Shown piece by piece: positions 33,064 to 42,713 of a DNA stretch of 64,000 nt (position 1 is the first letter of the stretch; every line of letters starts with the position of its first letter). The notes beneath the pieces were generated by a model. The model searched no databases. It was not told where the DNA came from and was given only the letters and a program-made list of their open reading frames with translations. The position numbers and the translations under genes are program-made. The stretch is taken from positions 52,586,406-52,650,405 of the forward strand of contig NC_083603.1 in NCBI RefSeq assembly GCF_029168945.1, in the 5' to 3' direction. Source of the stretch: Cannabis sativa. Its lineage: Eukaryota; Streptophyta; Magnoliopsida; Rosales; Cannabaceae.

Positions 33064-34683
33064 TCATTCTGGAGTGTCTGAATCACTCCATTGTTCGAAT
33101 GCACAAAGGGATTCTGAGTTGAATTCATCATTGGTGGAGAAGATTGACTCTATGTCGTTCTCTTTAAGAGACATCCCGGTCGTTTGTTGAATATGTGATA
33201 TGAGCTTGACTGTTTTTCCTTTTGGGCACTGTTTTGCATAATGCCCCTTTTTTCCACACACAAAACATCGATCAGATTTTTTGCGAAAGTCACGCTTCTT
33301 TCGTAAAAATTTTATTTTACGTCCCTTGTGTTTCGAGAACTTGAACGTCTTGAACTTGGTTTTCTTCTTTGGGGTTTTGCAGGAACACGAAGATTCAGAA
33401 GGGCATTTGATGAGTAAATCTCGTCTGCTACAAACTTTGCCTAGTTTTTTGGATTGCTTCATAAATTCCTGGAGAAATTTCTTCTGGGAGCACATTTTTT
33501 CAAGGGCCTTTAAGACTAGTTGGAAATTTCTCCAATTGTAGCATCCGTTAGGCTTTTCCTTGATCGAGAGAGTAGCCTGAAAGTTTCTTTGCAAAGAGGC
33601 TCCGGAATAGAGGAAAGGAAGGCTTGCTTTAGATTTGGATCATCAATTCCACCTATATGGTAGATTCGTTTAGTCATTCTTTTGTAATGCTTTTCCAAGT
33701 CTCTGAATCTTGGGACTCGTTACTAGTATCTGAATCTTGTGACCAAGTTTCAGAACTCTCTTCAGAATTTTCTTCTTGGTCAGAAGAAGAAGAAGAAGAC
33801 TGACTATCAAATTCTTCATCTGGTTGGTGGAGCATGGCAGAAATAGGATTATGTTGGGCCATGAATTGCTTTGGCTCTTTTTCGGATAGGAGGGATGCTT
33901 GTGGAGGAGAATTGTCTAGGCTTTCCTTTTTCTTCCCCTTTTGGTTTTTTGTTGTTGATTTTCCTCAAGCATTCGTCTAAGTCGGAGAAGTGAGTCTTCT
34001 TGCGAAGAGACTGAGAAGGGTGATGTTGGAGAGGTCTTTGGCATGGTTGAGAACTGCCATGGTACTGATGGTGTATTTTCTCCAAAGAGTGTTGTATTTC
34101 CTCCAAAGAGTGTTGACTGAGGCCCCGTAGGGTATGATTCTCGTTGAAAAAATTGCTTTTTTAGAGATTCATACTGGGTTTTAAGGGCTTTCATTTCTGC
34201 TTCTTTAGCCAAGAATAATGACATTGGAACAGAGTTTGATTTTATGATGGCCATGAGTTCGTCATGCGTCTGTTGAATCTTGTTCGTCAACTTTTCAATG
34301 ATCGTATCTTGTGATTGTTGTCTGACGATTGTCTCTGTGCGGGTGATGTGGTTTTCTACCCGTTTTAAGATGTGCTTTTGGGCGATCATATTATTTGTTT
34401 GCCAATTTAATACTTCTTCGGCTGCTGAGACCTTTTGTAAAGTTCCATCAGCATTCCTAGTTGTAGGATTTTGTATTTTTGGATGGTGGGAAGTGGTGCC
34501 CTGATCTTCAGTTTTTTCAAACCTCTTGAGAGGAGGAAATTGTTCATCATAATCAATGGATGGGCTAGAGGTGATCATGTTTGCATTAGGAAGTGATTGA
34601 ACTAATTTTTGAACAGCTGGCGTTGGAAATTTTTCTCCATGCTTCTTCATCCAATTTGCTTGTCGTTTGTAACAAGGCAAAAC
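33064..34683 (-). pseudogene. Viral coat-protein region with zinc knuckle, antisense arm
   Basis: Contains an acidic Ser/Glu-rich tract, a Lys-rich basic block and the complete CCHC knuckle CFVCGKKGHYAKQC (near 33265-33225). A coiled-coil-like helical stretch is seen further upstream (THDELMAIIKSNS and following). Compared with the plus copy a segment of roughly 520 bp is missing between the acidic tract and KHYKRMTKR (junction near 33703), and there is a frame change near 33935. The reading runs upstream to the inversion junction at 34683. Confidence 0.75.
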
Positions 34684-35774
34684 TACTATTGAAACTACCT
34701 TAAATGCAGGAACAGTGGTCGTCACTCTGTTTCCCAATTTCAACATGTCTCTCAGAAATAATCGGCTGATTGATGCTTTTAAAGTAGAAGTACAGACAGT
34801 AGGAGTAGAACAAGACCCAACCTCTCTTGGTGCCACACTCCACTATTAGATGGCATATCGACTTCAGGATCATGCTCTTGATCTTAACATTCCTCAAACA
34901 CAAGATGCTTTACTCATCTCCGTCGATTCTAAACAGGTACCCACCTGCACACATGTCCCAAAGCAAATGACCACTGAAGAACTCACAAAGCTCTTACCCA
35001 AGTCGTGGGTCACCAACTATGAAAAACTTCATAAGCCACAGCATGTGGTTCAGACCACAACTGAACCTTCCTACCATAGAAATGAAGATGGGTCTGTCGA
35101 AATTATTTTTGACAGAAGCCAAACAAAAACACCTAGCTGTTTTCACACCCAATATGTCATCACACCAATCCACCCAATAGATGCAGAAATCTTGTACTTC
35201 GATTCCCAAGGAAAGCCAATTTATGCTTTTGAATCCTCCGACGGGCATAAATACTGGGGTGTTTGTAACTGCAAAAGTTGTTTAAAAGATGATGAGCCCT
35301 CACCACGTCCCACTCCAGGAAGACGACTAAAGAAAAAATTGGAAAGAAGCGACAAAACCATCGGTCTATTAGGCCAACCATCGGGAAAATTTGACTACAT
35401 AGTCAAATACTCTGCACCAAAGAGCTACACTCAGCCTATGCCAGAACCTACCAGATGGGATTCAGATGATGCTTCACAAGATTCACAGCCTAAGATAGTT
35501 TTTCCTTGTTACAAACGACAAGCAAAATGGATGAAGAAGCATGGAGAAAAATTTCCAACACCAGCTGTTCAACAATCAGTTCAATCACTTCCTGACGCAA
35601 ACATGATCACCTCTAGCCATCCATTGATTATGATGCACATTTTCCTCCTCTCAAGAGGTTTGAAAAAATTGAAGATCAGGGCACCATTTCCCACCATCCA
35701 AAAATACAAAATCCTACAACTAGGAATGCTGATGGAACTTTACAAAAGGTCTCAGCAGCCGAAGAAGTATTAAA
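34684..35774 (+). pseudogene. Viral movement-protein segment and start of the coat region, sense arm
   Basis: Starts abruptly at the inversion junction in mid movement protein and continues (NFNMSLRDNRL, then YRLQDHALDLNIPQTQD) into CYKRQAKWMKKHGEKF of the following region. A TAG at 34847-34849 replaces the CAG found in the other copy at about 41931, and a single-base loss near 35616 shifts the frame and leads to the stop at 35772-35774. The first 0.8 kb (34684-35502) has no counterpart in the antisense arm, so it forms the spacer of the inverted repeat. Confidence 0.78.
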
Positions 35775-37467
35775 TTGGCAAACAGAAAATATGATCGCCT
35801 AAAACCACGTCTTAAAACGGGTAGAAAAACACATCACCCGCACAGAGACAATCGTCAAACAACAATCACAAGATATGATCATTAAAAAGTTGACGAACAA
35901 GATTCAACAGACGCATGACGAACTCATGGCCATCATAAAATCAAACTCTGTTTCAGTGTCATTATTCTTGGCTAAAGAAGCAGAAATGAAAGCCCTCAAA
36001 ACCCAGTATGAATCTCTAAAAAAGCAATTTTTTCAACGAGAATCATACCCTACGGGGCCTCAGTCAACACTCTTTGGAGCAAATACACCATCAGTACCAT
36101 GGCAGTTCTCAACCATGCCAAAGACCTCTCCAACATCATTCTTCTCAGTCTCTTCGCAAGAAGACTCACTTCTCCGACTTAGACGAATGCTTGACAAAAA
36201 TCAACAACAAAAAACCGAAAAGGGGAAGAAAAAGGAAAGCCTAGACAATTCTCCTCCACGAGCATCCTTCCTATCCGAAAAAGAGCCAAAGCAATTCATG
36301 GCCCCACATAATCCTATTTCTGCCATGCTCCACCAACCAGATGAAGAATTTGATAGTCAGTCTTCTTCTTCTTCTTCTGACCAAGAAGAAAATTCTGAAG
36401 AGAGTTCTGAAACTTGGTCACAAGATTCAGATACTAGTAACGAGTCCCAAGATTCGAGTACTAGTGACGAGTCTAAAGACTCAGATACTTCTGATGATGA
36501 CGTACCCCCTTATTTTATGGCTCAATCTGCAGAAGAAGCATACTCTCAAACCGAGCCTATTGTCAAAAGTTAAGATGAAAGTGAAGAAGATGAAGAAGAA
36601 GCAGCTACAAAGAACACAGAATCCAAGCATCACCAAAAGAGTAAATATTTTAAGTTTCAAACTTTTACTCTTGATGACATTCCCCCATGTAAATGGCGAG
36701 AGAGATTCCAAGAATTTCAAGCTTGGCTTAGCCTGGAGACACAAAAACCACAGGTACAGACGGGGACGATCCTCTTGAATTTTGTCTCAAGATTCACTGG
36801 AACTTTGCAAGATTGGTGGACAAGCTTAGGTGAATATAGACAGATGACTTTCCTGCAACTCCCATCTGTCGCAAATGCCCTAAGCCATCTCTATGTCGAA
36901 TTTTGTGGCCAAGATGCACAAGTAACTGAAAGACTTAGAGCAGAGTTTTTCAAGCTCAAGTGTTGTTCAATGGACAAAAGAGACTTGGAAAAGCATTACA
37001 AAAGAATGACTAAACGATTCTACCAAATAGGTGGAATTGATGATCCAAATCTAAAGCAAGCCTTCCTTTCCTCTATTCCGGAGCCTCTTGGCGAAGAAAC
37101 TTTCAGGCTACTCTCTGGATCAGGGAAAAGCCTAACGTATGCTACAATTGGAGAAATTTTCCAACTAGTCTTAAAGGCCCTTGAAAAAATGTGCTCCCTG
37201 AAGAAATTTCTCCAGGAATTTATGAAGCAATCCAAAAAACTAGGCAAAGTTTGTAGCAGACGAGATTTACTCATGAAATGCCCTTCTGAATCTTCGTGTT
37301 CCTGCAAAACCCCAAAGAAAAAAACCAAGTTCAAGACGTTCAAGTTCTCGAAACACAAGGGACGTAAAATAAAATTTTTACAAAAGAAGCGTGACTTTCG
37401 CAAAAAATCTGATCGATGTTTTGTGTGTGGAAAAATATATTCAACAAACGACCGGGATGTCTCTTAA
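35775..37467 (+). pseudogene. Viral coat-protein region, sense arm
   Basis: One frame stays open from about 35803 to 37467 apart from a TAA at 36571-36573; another TAA lies at 35800-35802. It shows a helical Glu/Lys-rich stretch, a Ser/Asp/Glu-rich acidic tract (36360-36500), the capsid-like core LQDWWTSLGEYRQMT and SSIPEPLGEETFRLL, and a Lys-rich block. A deletion of about 50 bp at 37434 removes the His and last Cys of the zinc knuckle (CFVCGK remains) and shifts the frame. Confidence 0.78.
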
Positions 37468-37573
37468 AGAGAACGACATAGAGTCAATCTTCTCCACCGA
37501 TGATGAATTCAACTCAGAATCCATTTGTGCATTCAAACAATGGAGTGATTCAGACACTCCAGAATGCTATTAA

Positions 37574-38218
37574 ATGCCCACTATTCACACAATGCAGCCA
37601 TCCCCTGTCCTCACTGTGCGAGTTCTTACAACAAAATATGCCAAGCCGATAAAAGTGGCCGGATTCTTTGACACGGGAGCATCATACACAATAATGAACC
37701 CTGATATTCTTCCGAAAGAATATTGGAAGAAAGAGAAACAATACTTCCATGCTGCAAATGGAGGTATTTTTTGCACAGAATTCATCAGCAAACCGATTCG
37801 GTTGCAGTTCTTCCCAGGGTGTTCTGTTACTCACAGAGTCATTAGATCAAAATTGCCGGGAAAAGACTTAATTGTTGGATTCGATCTTTATACAAAGAAG
37901 AAGGGTTTGCGTATTCTCCCTAGTGGACTTGGTTACAAACGATATTTTGCTCCATGGGAAACAATACCAAACTATTTCTTAATGCCCCATGACCCATTTC
38001 TTCAGATAAGGAAAGAGCTCATCGAAGTCTCATGTGCCAATAATCATGCAGAATTCCTGAAGAAATGTGACCATCCTCTTTGGAAAAATCAACAGTTCTT
38101 CATAAGCCTTCCTTTTAAGCTTAATGAAGATATCAACCCTACAAAGGCTAGTCACCCAGGCATGAATCCAGAACACCAACATATGGCGTCCAATGAGTGC
38201 AAAGAGCTAGAGCAGTAG
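37574..38218 (+). pseudogene. Viral aspartic protease region, sense arm
   Basis: FFDTGASYTIMN gives the active site (about 37666-37701). It is preceded by a TAA at 37571-37573 where the other copy has CAA, and ends at a TAG at 38216-38218 that is also present in the antisense arm. The polymerase follows in the same frame. Confidence 0.8.
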
Positions 38219-39499
38219 GGTTTAATAGAGTCAACTTCCTCTCCATGGGCATGTCATGCATTTTATGTCAATAATCGATTAGAGCAAGCTCGAGGAAAGC
38301 AAAAGTTGGTCATAAATTACAAGCCCCTGAATGAGTTCTTAGCAGATGATAAATTCCCAATACCAAATAAGAATTCATTGTTTGCCAATTTATCCAAAGC
38401 CCATATTTTTTCAAAATTTGACCTAAAAGCAGGATTTTGGCAATTAGGCATCAAACCAGATGATCGACCCAAAACAGCCTTTTGCATTCCAAATAATCAT
38501 TTCCAGTGGACCGTCCTACCCTTCGGGCTCAAAACTGCCCCTTCCCTATTCCAAAAGGCTATGACCAAAATATATGGCCCAATATTGGAAAAGGCTCTCA
38601 TCTATATTGACGATATTTTGCTCTTTTCTCCTGATGCAAAAGCCCATCAAGCGTTATTGGCCCAGTTTGCTTCTATCACTAGAGCCCATGGTATCATGTT
38701 GTTTAAAAAGAAAATGATTATTGGACAGACGCAAATAGAATTCCTTCGGATGAAATTATCCAAAGGACAATATGAAGCCCAACCACATATAGCCCATGAA
38801 CTACTCAAATTCCCAGATGAAAATCTCACAAAAGTTCAGGTGCAACAATTCTTGGGCATCATCAATTACTTACGAGACTTTGTTCCCCGACTGTCTGTAC
38901 TGACAAGGCCACTCAGCGATATGCTCAAAAAGAATAGTCCAGAATGGTCACATGACCAAACGGTGGCAGTCAACAAACTGAAAGAAATCATGCAAAATTT
39001 ACCACCTCTAAAAATTCCTTCTGACGGAAAACGTGTTCTTCAAACAGACGCCAGTGACCAACATTGGGGTGCTGTCCTTCTAGAGCAAGATGAACAGGGT
39101 AAAAGACGAATATGTGGATACAAGAGTGGACACTTCAAAGATTCCCAGCTCCATTATCATTCAACACTCAAAGAACTGATTGCAATCAAGATGGGAATAA
39201 CAAAATTTGAGTTCCACCTCATCGGCCATCATTTTTTAGTGGAAACCGATTTTGCTGCATCAAAGGGAACGATAGACCTAAAAAAGAATAAGACAACCAA
39301 TACTCAACTTTTGAGATTGGCAACATGGTTTGATCATTACTCTTTTGAAATAAAACACCTTCCCGGAAAAGAAAATATCTTGACCGACCTCCTATCTAGA
39401 CCTAAGTCTATAAATATGGTATCCTCACACCCACTCAAAACCATCCCTTTAATCAGCCACAACTCGTCCCATACCATACCATTCCATACATATATATAA
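38219..39499 (+). pseudogene. Viral reverse transcriptase / RNase H, sense arm, near full length
   Basis: Open from 38219 to the TAA at 39497-39499 in the same frame as the protease. Seen: STSSPWACHAFYVNN, VINYKPLN, FGLKTAPSLFQKAM, YIDDILLFS (38603 onward), an RNase H with TDASDQHWGAVLL, SGHFKDSQLHYHSTLKEL and a later LLSRPKS. The catalytic residues are visible, but the domain is cut off from the protease by the TAG, so the reading frame is called broken. It would copy pregenomic RNA into DNA in the virus. Confidence 0.85.
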
Positions 39500-40611
39500 T
39501 GGCATCATCATCATCATCATCGCAAAAGAATTGCTCATTTCCCTGCTCATTTCCCCGAGATGCAAAGCTCATCCTTTTTAAATCCAAAAAGTCAGCAAAG
39601 GAAAAAGCCTCTCACAGGGCTATTTATACTCACGAACAGATTCTCTCCAAACTTGGACCCTATTTTCAATATGATTTTTTGATTCACCCAAAGTATCCTT
39701 TTGCCCATCTCGTCCCCTTTTGAACTGCACTTTTCACTCCAAAGTCCATAGCCCATCTTTTTTGGTACCTAACATGCCTCTGTACAATGGCTGTCGAAGT
39801 CCAAACTATGGCTCTTCACACTGCTATACAGTCGTTCCTCGAACAAGAAAAAAATAAACCAGCCTACGAAATCCAAATGGACATTTTGTCTTGGTGCGCT
39901 CCCCTAGAGGAGTGGCAAAAAATACTCTGGGATGAATGGGAAAAGGTTCGCAACAATCGACACGTCTTTATTTATCCATCAGGACCACATGTAGCCAACA
40001 TGATGGATTGCTATACAGTCTTCTTTATCAGTCTTAATGCAAAATTGGACGAGAATAAGAAAATAGTTTGCAATCCCACTTTTGAACTATACGGATCCCA
40101 GGAAGCACCTTTCAGAGAGCAAGATGCAGAGTACAGAGATCTCCAAAAGATTATCTTTGAGAAAAATCAGACTATTCCACCAGAAATTTGGCCAAGAATG
40201 GAAGATGATGCCCCATGGGAAATGTTCCCCTCAGATTATTCACAACGCATAGCAAGGGCTCTAGAAAAGTTCCAAATTTCCGAGAATAGTCACAATCAGG
40301 TCCAAGCCCCTAAAGCAAAAAAGGCAAACTCATCACTATTCAAAGAAACAGACACTGTGGGGGTCCTACTCCGTAAGACAAGCATTTTTGAAGATTCACA
40401 AGATCCATACATGGACCAAGAAATCAACCAGGATCCCTATCTCTTTCAGTACAATGGATTGGAATGGGAGATCGTCTATTCTGATTATGATGCATGTCCA
40501 CCAGCTGGAAGTGATGAAGAAGATGAACCATCAGGTTGGCACCCACTTCAAGAAGACCCCAATTATGACTTAGACTACAATGCTGATCACGAGCCAATTA
40601 TCGACCGCTAA
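39499..40611 (+). pseudogene. Viral second ORF (unknown function), one in-frame stop
   Basis: The ATG at 39499 overlaps the polymerase stop as TAATG. The frame is open to 40609-40611 except for a TGA at 39721-39723, so it reads as 74 codons and then, from an ATG at 39787, 274 codons. The first part is Ser- and Lys-rich; the second has WCAPLEEWQKILWDEWEKV, a central hydrophobic stretch and an acidic C-terminus. I cannot assign a function. A second ORF of unknown role is known in florendovirus-like elements. The antisense arm lacks it entirely. Confidence 0.7.
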
Positions 40612-40894
40612 TAAGAAGAATGAAAGAATTCCAAATCTCCTATTTGTGTAAGATAGCAATAAGTGGAAAAATTCTTTATAGTCATGATGTTTGTAGGAAT
40701 TTTTTTTTATCGTTTGGCATTTTCTATGTTTGTCAGTTAGTCAGTTTGTCCATTTGTTGTCAGACTGTCTTTTTCTCCGTTTCTCATTTTGTTGGTTTGT
40801 CCTTTTGTTGTCAGAGTGTCCTTTTGTGTGTTTGTTTGCTTATAGGAAATTTCTAGGAAGTTTCCTATTTTGTATGGTACTTCATGTAAATGGC
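40612..40894 (+). other. Viral intergenic region upstream of the promoter
   Basis: Contains two to three imperfect repeats of a segment around TGTCAGTTTGTCCATTTGTTG (about 40730-40830: GTTTGTCC[A/T]TTTGTTGTCAGA twice). Position just upstream of the TATA box suggests promoter elements. No gene. Confidence 0.5.
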
Positions 40895-40952
40895 TATATA
40901 TAGAGCCATCCTTTTCATTGTAAGGACATCAAAAAACTTTCTACTAAATAAA
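40895..40952 (+). promoter_or_regulatory. Viral pregenomic promoter TATA box and poly(A) signal
   Basis: TATATATAG at 40895-40903 and AATAAA at 40947-40952. With initiation expected near 40925-40930 the poly(A) signal lies just downstream of the start, the arrangement that gives caulimovirid RNA its terminal redundancy. The antisense arm keeps the AATAAA but has lost the TATA box by deletion. Confidence 0.75.
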
Positions 40953-41213
40953 TTTCTAGTGTTCTTCTCTCAAAATGTTCTTTTAAATTTTCTTTAAGAG
41001 ATTTCTGAGATAGTGATAGTGTGCATTATGGGTCATACTTAATAGATATTACTGTTATGAGTTAGGTATCACTCAAGTGTAAAGATACTAAGCAATCTAT
41101 CCTTCATAATCGTAAGTCACGCTGCAGAGTCGTAAGTCGTACTGATTCTTGTGAGAACATTGCTCAAGTTGTCTTTGATCTTGATGATGCTTAACTTATA
41201 GCAGTAACCCTAC

Positions 41214-41226
41214 TGGTATCAGAGCC
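41214..41226 (+). promoter_or_regulatory. Viral minus-strand primer-binding site (initiator Met tRNA)
   Basis: TGGTATCAGAGCC, the standard caulimovirid primer site, in the leader 41 bp before the first movement-protein ATG. The antisense arm ends inside the equivalent site (CCCTACTGG only) at the left boundary with the LINE. Confidence 0.9.
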
Positions 41227-41267
41227 ATAACTCATACTATCCTATTGACGAGTCTCTGCTTTCCACA

Positions 41268-42339
41268 ATGGCTAATTTTGACGAATCATTAAGCTCGCTC
41301 AGTACTCTTTCCGCCCCTCTTGCACTTACACCCTCTCCTACTTGTCGCAAATAAACTTCTAATAAGCTAGACTTCCTTTGTGAACTTTCTTATGTTCTAG
41401 ACGAAAATAAAATTACGTCTGATTTTCTTCCTCTCTTAAATCCATATCAACCTTTCACCAAGACCCCTTCCTCTTTTACTAGATCCATTAAAGCACTTAT
41501 TAAACCATCTTTCAAAGCTTCAAAAGAATACATTCAAGCCTCAAAATTCAGTCAGTGCCAACTTGCACCAACACCAGAGGTCCAATTTGTAACTCTTGAA
41601 ATCCCCCCTGAACTCCCTCTGCAATGGATGGCACAGGGGTATACCCACATCCACTTTGGTGCTATTCGACTTGCTCTCAATTATCATGGTCGTAAAGGCC
41701 TTCCGGTTAGCGCTCGTATTGGTCTTCTTGATACTCGAATGAGGAAATATCAACATGTCAGTATAGCTACTATTAAAACTACCTTAAATGCAGGAACAGT
41801 GGTCGTCACTCTGTTTCCCAATTTCAACATGTCTCTCAGAGATAATCGGCTGACTGATGCTTTTAAAGTAAAAGTACAGACAGTAGGAGTAGAACAAGAC
41901 CCAACCTCTCTTGGCGCCACACTCCACTATCAGATGGCATATCGACTTCAGGATCATGCTCTTGATCTTAACATTCCTCAAACACAAGATGCTTTACTCA
42001 TCTCCGTCGATTCTAAACAGGTACCCACCTGCACACATGTCCCAAAGCAAATGACCACTGAAGAACTCACAAAGCTCTTACCCAAGTCGTGGGTCACCAA
42101 CTATGAAAAACTTCATAAGCCACAGCCTATGGTTCAGACCACAACTGAACCTTCCTACCATACAAAAGAAGATGGGTCTATCGAAATTATTTTTGACAGA
42201 AGCCAAACAAAAACACCTAGCTGTTTTTACACCCAATATGTCATCACACCAATCCACCCAATAGATGCAGAAATCTTGTTCTTTGATTCCCAAGGAAAGC
42301 CAATTTATGCTTTTGAATCCTCCGACGGGCATAAATACT
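41268..42339 (+). pseudogene. Viral movement-protein start, sense arm
   Basis: ATG 41268 opens a frame with an in-frame TAA at codon 29 (41352-41354), then open to the junction with the LINE near 42339 (the frame happens to run on to 42380). Landmarks include FGAIRLALNYHGRKGLP, LLDTRM and NFNMSLRDNRLTDAF, consistent with the 30K-type movement protein that modifies plasmodesmata. It stops at DGHKY where the other copy continues, so the C-terminal part is missing. Confidence 0.8.
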
Positions 42340-42704
42340 TGGCCGATCAGGTGTATATATTAATTGGAAAGCTTGGCTAACTTTGAATAATTCTAGTCTG
42401 ATAAGAAGAATTTAAATTGCCATTCTTGCTGTTGTGTGCTATGGTATTTGATTGAACAGGAACAGATGTATTTTTGACAATTGTTCTAGAACTGATTTGT
42501 CTATAATTGCTGAGGTGAAAAGCATTGTTTTGTATAGATTACATCTTGTAAAAAATAGAAAAATGTCTAGACAGGAGAGATTATTTGTCAACAAGATTCG
42601 ATGTAATTAATTTTTTGTTGTGGTTGGCTCTTTAGTTTGTTGGTGAGAGCTTTGAGGGTGTATTTGCTAAGTTGATTAATGAATTTTCTTCTTAATAAAA
42701 AAAA
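42340..42704 (+). pseudogene. LINE 3' end beyond the viral insert
   Basis: After the junction the sequence reads in shifted frames as VVCYGIWLNRNRCIFDN and IIAEVKSIVLYRLHLVKN, typical of the last residues of plant LINE ORF2, then an untranslated stretch ending in AATAAAAAAAA. It continues the LINE interrupted at 31054. Confidence 0.65.
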
Positions 42705-42713
42705 TAACAATAA

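Larger units (their letters stand above)
31055..42339. mobile_element. Endogenous caulimovirid (Florendovirus/Petuvirus-like), head-to-head rearranged insert
   Basis: An 11.3-kb viral insert in two parts: 31055-34683 in minus orientation and 34684-42339 in plus orientation. The plus part begins within the movement-protein gene, runs round a whole genome and re-enters the same gene: the same movement-protein text recurs with an offset of 7084 bp (34701 and 41785), an estimate of the circular genome length in this copy. Order in plus: movement, coat with zinc knuckle, aspartic protease, reverse transcriptase, RNase H, a second ORF, promoter, poly(A) signal, tRNA-Met primer site, movement start. 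One large polyprotein plus a second unknown ORF fits florendovirus-like endogenous elements; genus is inference. All genes are broken, so it is a relic. Confidence 0.85.
30388..42713 (+). mobile_element. 5'-truncated LINE split by an endogenous pararetrovirus
   Basis: The LINE occupies about 30397-31054 and 42340-42704, reads on the plus strand, ends in an A-rich tail (42697-42704) and may be bounded by TAACAATAA at 30388-30396 and 42705-42713. The flanks are low-complexity, so the duplication is only suggestive. The gap between the halves is the viral insert. It is 5'-truncated, as most LINE copies are. Confidence 0.7.

Noticed and set aside
34280..35381. Several 67-84 codon frames opposite the viral genes
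   Set aside because: Shadows of the movement and coat coding strands; they recur wherever the viral text recurs.
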